This document shows, one piece after another, positions 24,428 to 34,600 of a stretch of DNA of 64,000 nt. The translations under genes were made by a program, and so were the position numbers. The DNA is from Lysobacterales bacterium (GTDB lineage: Bacteria > Pseudomonadota > Gammaproteobacteria > Xanthomonadales > SZUA-38): NCBI GenBank assembly GCA_028285525.1, contig JANQOZ010000017.1:44637-108636 (forward strand). Reading direction: 5' to 3'. Position 1 is the stretch's first letter. Each line of letters opens with the position of its first letter. The notes under the pieces were generated by a model. That model made no database searches. It saw only the letters and a program-made list of their open reading frames with translations, and had not been told where the DNA came from.

Positions 24428-25780
24428 TTAGCTCAGCACCACCAGAAAGATGCCGGCGCCCCGCTGGACCTTCAGCAGGTAGCGGTCGGTGGAACCGAGC
24501 AGCCGGTTGAAGTCGGACATCGAGTCGATCGCCTTCTTGTTCACCGCGGTAATGATGTCGCCGGGCTGCAGGCCCTGGCGCTGGGCGGAGGAGCCGCGCG
24601 CAACCTGCTCAACCATCACGCCCTCGACCTCGCCGGAGAGCGGGTGGTCGGACGGGATCTCGGTCAGCCGGACGCCGCGCAGGGCGTCGGTGGTTTCCGG
24701 CTCAGCGCGGGCGACCTGAATCGACTCGCGTGAACCCAGGATGGCGCTGATCTTCCGCGACTTGCCGTCGCGGATGACGCTCAGCTCAACCGCCTCACCG
24801 GGACGGCGCAGGCCAATCACGTTGCGCAGATCCTGGAAGTTGGAAATCTCCTCGCCGTCGACGGCAACGATCACGTCGTCCACCTTAACGCCGGCCTTTT
24901 CCGCGCCGGAGTCTTCGCTCACGTCCGTGACCACAGCGCCGCGCACGTCCTCAAGCTCATAGAACTCAGCGATCACCGAGTTCACCGCGCTGCCGGTGAT
25001 GCCCAGCAGGCCCCGGGTCACCTCACCGTACTCGAGAATCTGGTCCATGACGGCGGCCGCCATGGCGCTCGGGATCGCAAAGCCGATGCCGGCATTGCCG
25101 CCGCCGGGGCCGAGGATTGCGGTATTGATGCCGATGAGTTCACCCTGCAGGTTGATCAGGGCGCCGCCCGAGTTGCCGCGGTTGATGGCTGCGTCGGTTT
25201 GGATGAAGTCTTCGTAGGCCTCGATGTTGAGCCCGTTACGGCCCTTGGCGCTCACAATCCCGGAGGTCACGGTGTGGCCCAGGCCGAATGGGTTGCCCAG
25301 CGCCAGCACGTAGTCGCCCACTTCCATGCCCTCGGAGTCGCCGATCTTGAGGTCGGTCAGCCGCTCTCCATCGATCTTCAGGACGGCGACGTCACTCTCC
25401 TCGTCGGAGCCCACCAGCTCAGCCTCGTACTCGCGCCCGTCCACGAGCTGGACGGTGATCTCGTCCGCGTTTTCCACCACGTGGTGGTTGGTGAGAATCA
25501 GGCCTTCGTCGGCGTCAACGATGACGCCCGAGCCCAGGCTGCCGGTCTCCCGTTCCGTCGGCTGGTCGGGGAAGAAGCGCCGGAACATCGGATCGTCGGC
25601 CATCGGATGCTGCCGGATCGATACGGTGCCCTGGGTGGAAATGTTGACCACGGCAGGGGACACCTCCTTTACCAGCGGGGCCAGGGAAACGTCCCGCGGA
25701 ATGGCGCCGGCGGTGGCGCTGGCCGTCGCGCCCAGCAGCAGCACGGTCGTCAGCACAAAGGAAAAAATCTTTCGGTTCAT
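24428..25780 (-). CDS. degQ: periplasmic serine endoprotease of the DegP/DegQ (Do) family
   Basis: 450 residues with a signal peptide (cleavage after ATAGA). Trypsin-like triad: His100 in TNHHVV, Asp130 in ESDVAVLKI, Ser204 in RGNSGGAL. Two PDZ domains follow (about 255-345 and 365-445; VKVDDVIVAVDGEEI and LQPGDIITAVNKKAI). DegQ-type enzymes form cages that degrade or refold damaged envelope proteins. The length and the short LA loop fit DegQ better than DegP. Monocistronic; usually under envelope-stress control, though no SigmaE promoter could be identified here. Confidence 0.92.
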   Translation of the reverse strand: MNRKIFSFVLTTVLLLGATASATAGAIPRDVSLAPLVKEVSPAVVNISTQGTVSIRQHPMADDPMFRRFFPDQPTERETGSLGSGVIVDADEGLILTNHHVVENADEITVQLVDGREYEAELVGSDEESDVAVLKIDGERLTDLKIGDSEGMEVGDYVLALGNPFGLGHTVTSGIVSAKGRNGLNIEAYEDFIQTDAAINRGNSGGALINLQGELIGINTAILGPGGGNAGIGFAIPSAMAAAVMDQILEYGEVTRGLLGITGSAVNSVIAEFYELEDVRGAVVTDVSEDSGAEKAGVKVDDVIVAVDGEEISNFQDLRNVIGLRRPGEAVELSVIRDGKSRKISAILGSRESIQVARAEPETTDALRGVRLTEIPSDHPLSGEVEGVMVEQVARGSSAQRQGLQPGDIITAVNKKAIDSMSDFNRLLGSTDRYLLKVQRGAGIFLVVLS

Positions 25781-26012
25781 AGCATTGAGTCCGGTAAATG
25801 GTAGAAAAACACGCTGTCGGAGGATTTAGGTGCATCCGCGCCGCGTTTCAATACAGCGGCGGCGTTACCTTCTGATCCCCGCAGCGCCCAACAGTTCCCT
25901 GGTCTGCGGCGCGATCATGCGGTCTTTGCAACATGCCTGGCCGGATTTCACGGCCAGCTGTCATCGCCAGATGTTGCTACCATCAAGGCCCGGCAACCGA
26001 GGAGCTCCGCAC

Positions 26013-26774
26013 TTGCTCACCGTAACTCTCTGGCGCGATACGTTTCGACCCGCCGCTGATCATCTGGCTGGCCGCGTGGTACTGCTCACCGGCGCGACCG
26101 GCAGCATCGGACAGGCCGTGGCACAGGGTGTCGCCGGCTGCGGAGCGACGCTCATTATTGCGGCCCGTCACGTGAAGGCCGCGGAAAAGCTCTACGACCT
26201 CATCACCGGACATGGCTGGCCCGAGCCCATTATCTACCCGGTGGATCTGGCCGGAGCCTCGCTGGCCGACTACGAACAGATGGCCGATGCCATCAAGACG
26301 GAGGTCGGCGCGCTGGATGCGGTGACCCACGTCGCGGCGGATTTTGCGGGCCTCAAGCCGCTCGAGCAGGCCGGCGCGGAAGCCTGGGAGCGAACGCTCA
26401 CGGCCAACCTCTCAGCGGCCCAGTGGATCAACCAGGCGGTGCTGCCGCTGCTGCGCGAGTCAGATCAGCCGCGCATCGTCTTCACCCTGGAGGACCTCCA
26501 CCGCGTCTCGCGGGCCTACTGGGGGGCCTATGGCGTGGGCAAAGCGGCGTTATCTGCGCTGGCGGCGATGACGGCGAGTGAGTTTGAGGGTTACGGCATC
26601 AAGGTCAACGCGGTCTCGCCGCCGCCGACGGCCAGCAACCTTCGCAGCCGGGCCTACGTCGGCGAGAACCCTGCCGAACTGCACACGCCAGAGGCCCTGG
26701 TTCCAGCGTACCTTTACCTCCTGGGCAGCCATGACCGGCTGATTACGGGCGAAGCCATTCACTTCGAGAGTTAA
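26013..26774 (+). CDS. YciK-like short-chain dehydrogenase with a replaced catalytic serine
   Basis: 253 residues from TTG at 26013, preceded by AGGAG eight bases upstream; this matches the YciK length and gives LTVTLWRDTFRPAADHLAGR at the N-terminus. Cofactor loop TGATGSIGQAVA, NAD-side motif near PVDL, and the active-site Tyr/Lys in YWGAYGVGKAAL. Where YciK has FTSSS (catalytic Ser), this protein reads VFTLEDLHRVSR, so the serine is absent or shifted. Substrate unknown for the family. The start differs from the longer open frame, whose first 60 residues are not conserved in character. Confidence 0.8.
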   Translation: MLTVTLWRDTFRPAADHLAGRVVLLTGATGSIGQAVAQGVAGCGATLIIAARHVKAAEKLYDLITGHGWPEPIIYPVDLAGASLADYEQMADAIKTEVGALDAVTHVAADFAGLKPLEQAGAEAWERTLTANLSAAQWINQAVLPLLRESDQPRIVFTLEDLHRVSRAYWGAYGVGKAALSALAAMTASEFEGYGIKVNAVSPPPTASNLRSRAYVGENPAELHTPEALVPAYLYLLGSHDRLITGEAIHFES

Positions 26775-26790
26775 TTCCAGGGTTAGCGGG

Positions 26791-26964
26791 TTGGCAAAAC
26801 AACGTGGAACAAGTCGCTGGTGGGGTTTGCTGCTGCTGCTCGTGGCGGTGGGGCTCTACCCTCTGGGCGCTGCGCATGGCGCGGTCGCCGTCGTCGGCCT
26901 GGCGGTGGTGGTGGAGCTCGCCGGCTGGGTCAAGCTGATGATCAACCCCGGGTCCCGGCCCTAA
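26791..26964 (+). CDS. 57-residue two-helix membrane protein
   Basis: TTG at 26791 opens a 57-residue frame (MAKQRGTSRWWGLLLLLVAV at the start) with two hydrophobic helices around a short GAAHG turn and a basic N-terminus, ending NPGSRP. It starts 17 bases after the YciK-like stop and ends 9 bases before the convergent rluB stop, so it fills the gap exactly. The AGCGGG just before the TTG is a weak ribosome site. Probably translated; function unknown. Confidence 0.55.
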   Translation: MAKQRGTSRWWGLLLLLVAVGLYPLGAAHGAVAVVGLAVVVELAGWVKLMINPGSRP

Positions 26965-26973
26965 AAATTGCGA

Positions 26974-27849
26974 TCAACGTCGGCGCTGGCGCCGGCTCTT
27001 TTCAGTTTTGCTGGCTTTGGCCGGGCGGGGCGCCCGCTGCTGGCGTTTCAGCGTGAGCGTCGGCGCCATTTTGCTGCTCAGGCCCACGTCTTCGCGCAGC
27101 ACCGCCACGTCGGCCGCGGCGAGTTCTTCCACCCGTCCGACCTTGAGCCTCGACGGCAGCATCACCGCGCCGTAGCGCACGCGCTTGAGCCGGCTGACCC
27201 GAACGCCGACCGCTTCCCACAGCCGCCTGACCTCGCGTTGGCGTCCTTCCATCAGCACCACGTGGTACCAGTGATTTTCGCCGCTGCCGCCGCTGTCCAC
27301 GATGTCGCTGAAGCGGGCCTCACCGTCGTCGAGCATCACGCCGGACTTGAGACGGCTGAGCATCTCCTCGGTGACCTCTCCCTGCACGCGGCAGGCATAC
27401 TCCCGATCGACCCCGTGGGACGGGTGCATCATCGCGTTGGCCAGCTCACCGTCGGTGGTGATCAGCAGCAGGCCGGTGGTGTTGATATCGAGCCGACCGA
27501 TACTGACCCAGCGGCCTTTGCGCGCCTCCGGGAGCTTGTCGAAAATCGTGCGCCGGCCTTCGGGGTCGCTCCGCGTGCACACCACGCCCGCGGGCTTGTT
27601 GTACAAGAGCACGCGCCCCTGGCTCTGCGCCTCGGGGACCACGCGGTAGTGCAGACCGGCGTAGCTCACCGTGTTGCCGGCCGCCAGCCGATCGCCGGGT
27701 TTGGCGGTCAGCCCGTCGACCAGCACCTCGCCGCCGGCGATTGCCTGCTCAAGCTGCCGCCGGGAGCCTAGTCCGGCTCCGGCGAGCACCTTCTGAATGC
27801 GAGGGCCGGTGGCGGTGCGCTCCGGTGCGTCAGGCGTTTGGCTCATCAT
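26974..27849 (-). CDS. rluB: 23S rRNA pseudouridine synthase RluB family
   Basis: 291 residues from the ATGATG at 27849. An S4 RNA-binding domain (IQKVLAGAGLGSRRQLEQAI) is followed by the RsuA/RluB catalytic core with GRLDINTTGLLLITTDGELA, where the Asp is the nucleophile. KPAGVVCTRSD and EGRQREVRRLWEAVG are also typical. The basic C-terminal tail (KRQQRAPRPAKASKTEKSRR) resembles that of RluB, which modifies U2605 in helix 93. It overlaps scpB by 20 bases; scpA-scpB-rluB is a classical arrangement. Confidence 0.9.
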   Translation of the reverse strand: MMSQTPDAPERTATGPRIQKVLAGAGLGSRRQLEQAIAGGEVLVDGLTAKPGDRLAAGNTVSYAGLHYRVVPEAQSQGRVLLYNKPAGVVCTRSDPEGRRTIFDKLPEARKGRWVSIGRLDINTTGLLLITTDGELANAMMHPSHGVDREYACRVQGEVTEEMLSRLKSGVMLDDGEARFSDIVDSGGSGENHWYHVVLMEGRQREVRRLWEAVGVRVSRLKRVRYGAVMLPSRLKVGRVEELAAADVAVLREDVGLSSKMAPTLTLKRQQRAPRPAKASKTEKSRRQRRR

Positions 27850-28642
27850 CCTCGGCCGGCGGTTCGCCGGTATCCTGACCCTCAACTTCCGGGGGCTCGC
27901 TGAGCGCTTCGGCCTCGACGGCGTCAGCCTCTCCGTCGGCGTCTTCTGCGGTTTCCAGCGTCTCGTCAGGGTCGGCGGCTTCGTCCGCGGCCGACGCCGG
28001 CTCGCTGGGATCAGCCTCATCCGCCTGGAGCGCCGGGTCGGCGGTCTCCGCAGCCGGCGGCTCCGCGCCGTCGCTCAGCTCAGCGATCTCCAGCGCCAGC
28101 TCCGGCTCGAGTTCGCCGAGGTCCTTCAGTTCGGCAAGGCTCGGCAGCTGATCGAGGCTGGCGAGATCAAAATAGTCGAGAAATCGTTTGGTGGTGCCAA
28201 AGAGCGCCGGTCGTCCGGGGACGTCCCGGTGGCCGACGATCCGCACCCACTCGCGCTCCTGCAGCGTGCGCATGATGTTGGAGCTGACGCTCACGCCGCG
28301 GATCTGCTCGATTTCCGCCCGCGTCATCGGCTGGCGGTAGGCGATGATCGCCAAGGTCTCCAGCAGCGCCCGCGAGTAGCGGGGCGGCTTTTCCGCCCAT
28401 AGGCGCGACACCCAGGGCTGCAGGTCAGCTTTGACCTGGAGCCGGTAGCCGCTGGCGACGCGCGACAGCTCAATACCGCGGTCCTCACAGTCGGCGGACA
28501 GCGCCTCCAGAGCCTGGCTCAGGTCGGCGTGACCCGGCGCTTCGTCTTCTTCGAACAGGGCGCTGAGCTGATTCAGGTTCAGGGGCTGCTCGGCCGCGAG
28601 GAGCGCCGCTTCGACAATTCGTTTGAGCGTGTCAGGATTCAT
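27830..28642 (-). CDS. scpB: segregation and condensation protein B
   Basis: 270 residues. Two winged-helix domains occupy about 1-175: IVEAALLAAEQPLNLNQLSA, RALLETLAIIAYRQPMTRAE, IEQIRGVSVSSNIMRTLQER, and GRPALFGTTKRFLDYFDLAS. The remaining 95 residues are an acidic low-complexity tail. ScpB dimers bridge ScpA on the SMC heads in the chromosome-organising complex. Four-base overlap with scpA; the smc gene itself lies 3 kb away on the opposite strand. Confidence 0.93.
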   Translation of the reverse strand: MNPDTLKRIVEAALLAAEQPLNLNQLSALFEEDEAPGHADLSQALEALSADCEDRGIELSRVASGYRLQVKADLQPWVSRLWAEKPPRYSRALLETLAIIAYRQPMTRAEIEQIRGVSVSSNIMRTLQEREWVRIVGHRDVPGRPALFGTTKRFLDYFDLASLDQLPSLAELKDLGELEPELALEIAELSDGAEPPAAETADPALQADEADPSEPASAADEAADPDETLETAEDADGEADAVEAEALSEPPEVEGQDTGEPPAEDDEPNA

Positions 28643-29568
28643 ACCGATTTCACGTAAATGGGGCCCATGGCCTCGTTCTGCACAATGTCCACCAGCGTGT
28701 GCTTGATCAGCTCCAGGATCGCCAGAAAGGTCACAACAACCCCGCCGCGGCCCTCTTCCGGGTCGAACAGCTCGGAAAACGGCAGGTACTTGTCACCTTC
28801 GAGTCGATCCACGATGCGCGTCATGCGCTCTCGCACCGACAGCGGCTCGCGCGCGATGGCGTGATGCGCGAACAGCTCGGCTCGATCCAGCGCCTCCTTC
28901 AGCGCCAGCAGCAGCTCCTTGAGCTCGATATCCGGCGGTACGGTCACTATCGACCGCTCGCCGACAAAAGCGACCGCCAGGCTGAAGTCGCGCTCCAGGC
29001 GGGGGAGCTCGTTGAGATCTTCGGCCGCTTTCTTGAAGCGCTCGTACTCCTGCAGGCGGCGCACCAGCTCCGCGCGCGGGTCGTCGCCTTCGTCTTCCTC
29101 GTCGCTCTGCGGGCGCGGCAGCAGCATGCGCGATTTGATCTCGGCGAGAATCGCCGCCATCAGCAGATATTCGGCCGCGAGCTCGAACTTCATTTCGGTC
29201 ATCAGCTCGATGTATTCGACGTACTGCTCGGTGATCTCCGCGATCGGAATGTCCAGAATGTCGAGATTCTGACGCCGGATCAGGTACAGCAGCAGGTCGA
29301 GCGGGCCTTCAAAAGCCTCGAGGAAGACCTCCAGCGCGTCCGGCGGGATGTAAAGATCGGTCGGCAGGCTGGTGTAAGGCTGGCCACCGACCACCGCGAA
29401 CGGCATTTCGCCCTGAGCCGGTCCGGTGGCGGCCGTCTCGGTGACGGCCGTTTCCCCCTCATCACCCGCTGCGTCCGCGCTGACGCCCGCCGCTTGCTCT
29501 GGGGCATCGGTCGTAGCGGAAGGGTCTGCCGGCGGCGGGCTGGTGGTCGTCACGGTGAGGGATCGCAT
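28639..29568 (-). CDS. scpA: segregation and condensation protein A (kleisin)
   Basis: 309 residues from ATG at 29568 (MRSLTVTTTSPPPADPSATT); a TTG further upstream opens only 16 more residues. An Ala/Pro/Thr-rich N-terminus of about 65 residues precedes the kleisin motif FEGPLDLLLYLIRRQNLDIL, then EITEQYVEYIELM, AAEYLLMAAILAEIKSRMLL and the C-terminal winged helix ending in FLAILELIKHTLVDIVQ. ScpA links the SMC head domains and binds ScpB. Confidence 0.93.
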   Translation of the reverse strand: MRSLTVTTTSPPPADPSATTDAPEQAAGVSADAAGDEGETAVTETAATGPAQGEMPFAVVGGQPYTSLPTDLYIPPDALEVFLEAFEGPLDLLLYLIRRQNLDILDIPIAEITEQYVEYIELMTEMKFELAAEYLLMAAILAEIKSRMLLPRPQSDEEDEGDDPRAELVRRLQEYERFKKAAEDLNELPRLERDFSLAVAFVGERSIVTVPPDIELKELLLALKEALDRAELFAHHAIAREPLSVRERMTRIVDRLEGDKYLPFSELFDPEEGRGGVVVTFLAILELIKHTLVDIVQNEAMGPIYVKSV

Positions 29569-29694
29569 GGTCGGGCGGGAGGCGAATTCTAGCAGACTCG
29601 GCCCTGGCGCTGGCAAACGGGCCGCGGCATCTCGCGCAGGTCAAAGCTGCCCGGGAAAAGCGCTATCATGAAGCTCAGTATTCAGGAATTTTTT

Positions 29695-29994
29695 ATGCTC
29701 TACGCAATCATTGGACGCGACGGCCCTGGCGGCGCCGCCGGTCGAGCCGGGGCCCGACCCGCTCACCTGGACCGTCTGCAGACGCTGGCCGAAGCCGGCC
29801 GCCTCATCGTCGCCGGACCTTTCCCGGCAGCCGACAGCGAAGACATTGGGGCCACGGGCGTTACCGGCAGCCTGATCGTGGCGGAATTTGACAGCCTGGA
29901 AGAAGCAAGCGCGTGGGCGGACGCCGACCCCTACCAGGCGGCGGGTGTGTACGAAAGCGTCGACGTCAGACCGTTTCTCCAGGTGCTGCCGTGA
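29695..29994 (+). CDS. yciI: YciI-family protein
   Basis: 99 residues; ATG at 29695 (MLYAIIGRDGPGGAAGRAGA), preceded by AGGAA, is preferred to the ATG nine codons upstream because family members start MxYxI. The ferredoxin-like dimer fold is seen in ARPAHLDRLQTLAEAGRLIV and SLEEASAWADADPYQAAGVY. The proposed catalytic His/Asp pair (HLDRL, ADPY) is present. Family function is unproven. The yciI-bolA-isomerase run is common in gammaproteobacteria. Confidence 0.9.
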   Translation: MLYAIIGRDGPGGAAGRAGARPAHLDRLQTLAEAGRLIVAGPFPAADSEDIGATGVTGSLIVAEFDSLEEASAWADADPYQAAGVYESVDVRPFLQVLP

Positions 29995-30269
29995 ACGAAC
30001 AGCGAATGGTCCGCATGCGAGAGCTGCTCGAGGCCGCGCTCGAACCGGAGCTGCTCGAAATCGAGGACGAAAGCCACCTGCACAAGGGGCATGTCGGCGC
30101 ACGCGACGGCCGGGGCCACTTTGCGGTCACCATCGCCGCCGGCGCGTTTGCCGGCAAGATGCCGCTGGCCCGGCACCGGCTGGTGTATGGGGCGCTGGGC
30201 GACATGATGAAAACGGATATCCACGCGCTGCGGATCGACGCTCGCGTGCCCGCGCAGGCTTCTCCATGA
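29991..30269 (+). CDS. bolA: BolA-family protein
   Basis: 92 residues from GTG at 29991, overlapping the yciI stop (GTGA). The BolA core shows LLEIEDESHLHKGHVGARDG, then HFAVTIAAGAFAGKMPLARH and RLVYGALGDMMKTDIHALRI, with the conserved histidine pair. BolA proteins work with monothiol glutaredoxins around iron-sulfur cluster trafficking and as transcriptional modulators. The BolA/IbaG split cannot be settled here. The stop overlaps the isomerase start (ATGA). Confidence 0.88.
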   Translation: MNEQRMVRMRELLEAALEPELLEIEDESHLHKGHVGARDGRGHFAVTIAAGAFAGKMPLARHRLVYGALGDMMKTDIHALRIDARVPAQASP

Positions 30270-31078
30270 TCCGAAACCGAATTCTTTCGGTCGCCGGCCT
30301 CTGCTGCCTGGCGCTGGCTGGCTGCGGCGGGGGAGGCACCGAGTCGGACGCGCCCGTCGCCACCGGCGAGGTGATTGCCACGGTGAACGGCAACGCCGTG
30401 ACCGCGCCCCAGCTTGACGCATTTCTTGAGTTTCGGCGCCAGCCTCTGGATCAGCCCGAGGTGCGCGAAGCGGCGCTCAGGGATCTGGTCGACATGCTGC
30501 TGCTGGTGGATGAGACCCGCTCGAGCGGCCTGCTGACGACGGAGGCACAAGCCGCGCTCAAGGTCCAGGAATGGTCTTTCCTCGCCAATCTGGCGCTGTC
30601 GGACATGGCCCGGAGTCAGCCGATCACCGAGCAGGAGATCAACGCTGAGTACCAGAGACAGATCGAGCTGACGGGGGGCACGGAGTACAAGCTGAAGCAC
30701 ATGCTGGTTCCGAGCCAGCTCGAGGGCGCCCAGCTGATCAGCCGGCTGACGCAAGGTGAACCCTTCGACAAGCTGCTGGCCGAGCTCGATCCGGCCGCTG
30801 GCAGCGGCGGTGACCTGGGCTGGGTGAACCTGGTGCAGGTGCCGGAGGGATTCACGCCGGTGCTTAAGAATCTCAAGCCCGGCGAGTTTTCACCGATCCC
30901 GATTGGCTCCGAATACGGCTGGCACGTCGTGCTCCTCGAAGATCAGCGCAGCTTTCAGCCGCCGGCGCTCGACCAGATCGAAGAGGGCATCCGCAACAGC
31001 CTGTCCCGCCAGCGCCTCGAGCGCCACATGCAGCGCCTTCGGAGCCAGGCCCGGATCGACCTGCAGTCCGGGCCCTGA
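30266..31078 (+). CDS. parvulin-type peptidyl-prolyl isomerase, lipoprotein
   Basis: 270 residues. Lipobox CLALAGC (Cys near residue 16), then a Gly-rich linker and an N-terminal SurA-like helical part (about 35-140). The parvulin domain spans about 145-245: YKLKHMLVP, the aspartate-containing FDKLLAELDPAAGSGGDLGW, and GSEYGWHVVLLEDQR. It would help fold outer-membrane or periplasmic proteins while anchored by lipid. Last of a three-gene coupled run (yciI-bolA-isomerase). Confidence 0.88.
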   Translation: MIRNRILSVAGLCCLALAGCGGGGTESDAPVATGEVIATVNGNAVTAPQLDAFLEFRRQPLDQPEVREAALRDLVDMLLLVDETRSSGLLTTEAQAALKVQEWSFLANLALSDMARSQPITEQEINAEYQRQIELTGGTEYKLKHMLVPSQLEGAQLISRLTQGEPFDKLLAELDPAAGSGGDLGWVNLVQVPEGFTPVLKNLKPGEFSPIPIGSEYGWHVVLLEDQRSFQPPALDQIEEGIRNSLSRQRLERHMQRLRSQARIDLQSGP

Positions 31079-31147
31079 GTCACGCCGGCTACGCCCGGAG
31101 GCGTGCCCCTTGCGGGCCGCACTTCGGGGCAAATCAGCCGGTTGCGC

Positions 31148-31537
31148 TTAAGGGAGGGTGACCGCTGCTGCGGGCGACCAGTCGGCCTGACGATGCTCTG
31201 CGGTAACGGTGGTATAAATGCCGCCCCGTACGTAGAATTCGGCCTCCAGTTTCATGTAGCGCGGCTGACAGGTTTCGGCCATGTGGGCCAGGATTTCGTT
31301 GGTCACCGCCTCGTGAAACGCGCCGCGATCCCGGAAGCTCCACATGTAGAGCTTCAGGGCTTTGAGCTCGAGGCAGGCTGCGTCGGGCACGTAGGTCAGA
31401 TGCAGCGTGGCGAAGTCCGGCTGCCCGGTTTTTGGGCAGAGGCAGGTGAATTCCGGGATTTTGATGCGGATGGTGTAATCCACGTCGGTTTGCGGATTAG
31501 GAAAAGTTTCCAGATCCGTGGACGGTTGGGTGCTCAT
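31148..31537 (-). CDS. queF: NADPH-dependent preQ0 reductase
   Basis: 129 residues, the short monodomain QueF type. Cys34 in [13 protein letters not shown] is the nucleophile that forms the thioimide with preQ0, with the Asp of PDF as acid. [20 protein letters not shown] holds the NADPH-binding signature E(S/L)K-x2-K-x-Y-x2-S(F/Y)R. It makes preQ1 for queuosine synthesis. No queuosine riboswitch is seen upstream and no other que gene is nearby. Confidence 0.94.
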   Translation of the reverse strand: MSTQPSTDLETFPNPQTDVDYTIRIKIPEFTCLCPKTGQPDFATLHLTYVPDAACLELKALKLYMWSFRDRGAFHEAVTNEILAHMAETCQPRYMKLEAEFYVRGGIYTTVTAEHRQADWSPAAAVTLP

Positions 31538-31606
31538 GTCGCTTCCTTTAACTAACGATAATCAGCCGCGTGATCGGGTCGCGGCCCGGGTGAATTTTCT
31601 TCTCTG

Positions 31607-34600
31607 ATGCGCCTTAAGACAATCAAACTGTCGGGATTCAAATCGTTTGTCGATCCGACAACCTTCCATCTGCCGAGTCATCTGATCGGCGTAGTCGGCC
31701 CCAACGGCTGCGGAAAGTCCAATATTATCGACGCCGTCAGGTGGGTAATGGGTGAAAGCTCGCCCCGGCTGCTGCGCGGCGACTCCATGAGCGACGTGAT
31801 CTTCAACGGTTCCAATTCGCGCAAGCCGGTGGGCCAGGCGACCGTGGAGCTGCTGTTCGACAACAGCGAAGGCAAGCTGACGGGCGAATATGCGTCGTTC
31901 GGCGAAATCGCGATCCGCCGAACCGTCTCGCGGGACGGTCAGTCTCAGTACTTTCTGAACGGCACCCGCTGCCGGCGCCGCGACATCACGGACCTGTTTC
32001 TGGGCACCGGCCTGGGACCGCGGAGCTACTCGATCATCGAGCAGGGCATGATCTCGCAGCTCGTGGAGGCGCGGCCCGAAGAGCTGCGGGTTTACCTCGA
32101 GGAAGCGGCCGGTATCTCCAAATACAAGGAGCGGCGCCGCGAGACGGAAAACCGCATTCGCCACACCCGGGAGAACCTGGAGCGGCTGGACGATCTGCGC
32201 GGCGAGGTCGAGCAGCAGCTGAGGCGTCTGGACCGGCAGGCCAAGCAGGCGGAGAAGTATAAAGAGCTCAAGGCGCAACAGCGTGAGGGTGACGCGCAGC
32301 TCCTGGCCCTGAACTGCGCCAACGCCGCTGACGTGCTCGAACAGGCCGGAGCGGCCCTGGGCAGCGGCGAAACCGAGCTGGAGGCGAGGATCGCCAAGCT
32401 GCGGTCGTTAGAGGCTGATCTTGAGGCCGAGCGGCAAACCCAGAGCAAAGCCTTTGAGGCGGTCAACGCCGTGCAGGGTGAGATGTATGAAACCGGCTCC
32501 ACCATCGCGCGCCTCGAGCAGTCGATAGCTCACCGGCGCGAGCTGACGGCGCAGCAGAGCAAAGAGCAGCAGGACCTCAAGGACAACCTGCAGTCGCTGC
32601 GCGAGCACCTCGATCTGGATCGGGTCCACGGCGAACAGATGACGCAGGAGATCGCCGAGCTCGAACCGGCCCTGGAGGCGGCGCGCACGACAGAAAACGA
32701 GGCGCTGGATGCCGCCCAGTCGGCGGAGCAGGCGCTGGCCCAGTGGCAGAGTCAGTGGGACGAACACAGCCAGTCGAGCTCCGATCGCAGCCGCCAGGCG
32801 GACGTTGAGCGCACCAAGATCGGCCACCTGGATCAGCAGCTGGTGGACGCAGGCCGGCGGCTGGAAAAGCTCGCCGAGGAAAAGCGCGCCGTTGCCACGG
32901 AGGATCTGAAGCGTGAGCTGGCCGAGCTGACCGGGCAACGCGATTCGCTGGCCGGCGAGGCGCAGACGCTGGAACAGACGCTCGAGGGTCTGCGCGCCGA
33001 AATGGCCGAAAAGCAGGACGAGCTTCGGGACATCGATGACGAGCTGGCGGCGAGCCGCGATCAGAGCCAGCAGGCCCGCGGTAGGCACAGCTCGCTGCTC
33101 GCGCTGCAGCAGTCGACCCAGGACACGAGTGCCGGACTCAAATGGCTGGAGGCTCAGGGGCTGGGCGACGCCCCGCGGCTCGCCAGCGAAATTCGGGTCG
33201 AACCGGCCTACGAGCACGCTGCTGAAACGGTCCTGGGTCCGTTCCTGGAGGCTGCGATGGTGCAGGAGCTCGGCACGCTGGGCGGCGCGCTTCGCGAGTT
33301 GGGGAGCGGATCGCTCACTCTGCTTCAGCAGTCCAGCGGCCAGAGCGGCCCGGATGGAACCCTGGCGGCGCACATGACCGGGCCCGCGGCCGCGATCGAG
33401 CTGGCGTCTCATATTTTTGTCGCCGGCGATCTGGCGGAGGCGCTCGCGCGGCGGGACAGCCTCGAACCGGGCCAGTCGCTCATCACCCCGGCGGGGCAGT
33501 GGGTCGGCAAAGGCTGGCTGAGGGTCTCGGCCGAGCAGGACGACACCGGCGGCGTGATTGCCCGGGAGCGCGAGATCGCCGAGCTTGCTGACCAGCTGGC
33601 GAAGCTCGAGCAGGAGATCGAAACGCTGGCGCAGCGGAAGGTGGCGGTCAGCGAGTCGCTCAACGATCTGCAGATCCGGCGGGACGAGACGGCCCGCGAG
33701 CTGTCGACGAAAAACCGGCAGACCGCGGAAGCTGCGGGCCGGGCTGACGGCATCGCCGCCCGCCTGAAGCATCTGGACGAGCGCAGCGAGCGCATCGCGG
33801 CCGAGTCAGCGGAGCTGGCCAGCCGGATCGCCACCGACCAGAGCGCCGTCCAGGAGGCCCGCACCCGGCTGGAGGGCAGCGTGGAGGCGATGGCCGAGCT
33901 CGAGGGCCGGCGGTCGGAGCTGGCCGAGCGACGTAGCGCAGCGGCAGCGGCTTTTGAGCAGGCTCGAAACAATGCCAACAAAGCGCGCCTCGGGGCGCAT
34001 GAGCTGGCGCTGAAGCTTGAGTCTAAGCGGGCGGCGCTCAACTCGACCCACCAGTCGCTGGCGCGCAGCGAACAGCAGATTGAGGCGCTGAAGGCCCGTA
34101 GCGAAGAGCTGCGCAGCCTGTTGGAGTCTTCTGATCAGCCGATCGCTGCTGACGAAAAGGCCCTGCAGGCGGCGCTGGAGCGGCGCAAGGAGATCGAGGC
34201 AAGGCTGGTCGAAAAGCGCAAAACCGCCGACGAACACGCCAGTCGGATTCAGGAGCTGGATCACGCGCGGCGCGAGGCGGGCAACGCCGAAGGCCAGGCC
34301 AGGGATCGGCTGCAGCAGCTCAAGCTCGAGCAGGAAGGGCACCGGGTCAGGCTGGAGGGTCTGACCGGGCAGCTCCAGGCCGGCGGATTTGAGCTGGAAC
34401 CGCTGCTGGAAAGCCTGCCGGAGAGCGCTGACCCGATCGCCATGGCGTCGGACCTCGAGAAGCTCGCGACGCGCATCACCCGGCTTGAGCCGGTCAATCT
34501 CGCGGCGATCGAAGAGTTCGAGGAGCAGTCGCAGCGCAAGCGCTACCTGGACGAACAAAACGAGGATCTGAACCGGGCACTGGAAACGCTCGAAGCGGCG

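Noticed and set aside
31538..31606. preQ1 riboswitch between queF and smc
   Set aside because: No H-type pseudoknot pattern or A-rich tail is visible in the 69-base gap.
32408..33772. 454-residue minus-strand frame inside smc
   Set aside because: Antisense of the SMC coiled coil; no domain and no ribosome site.
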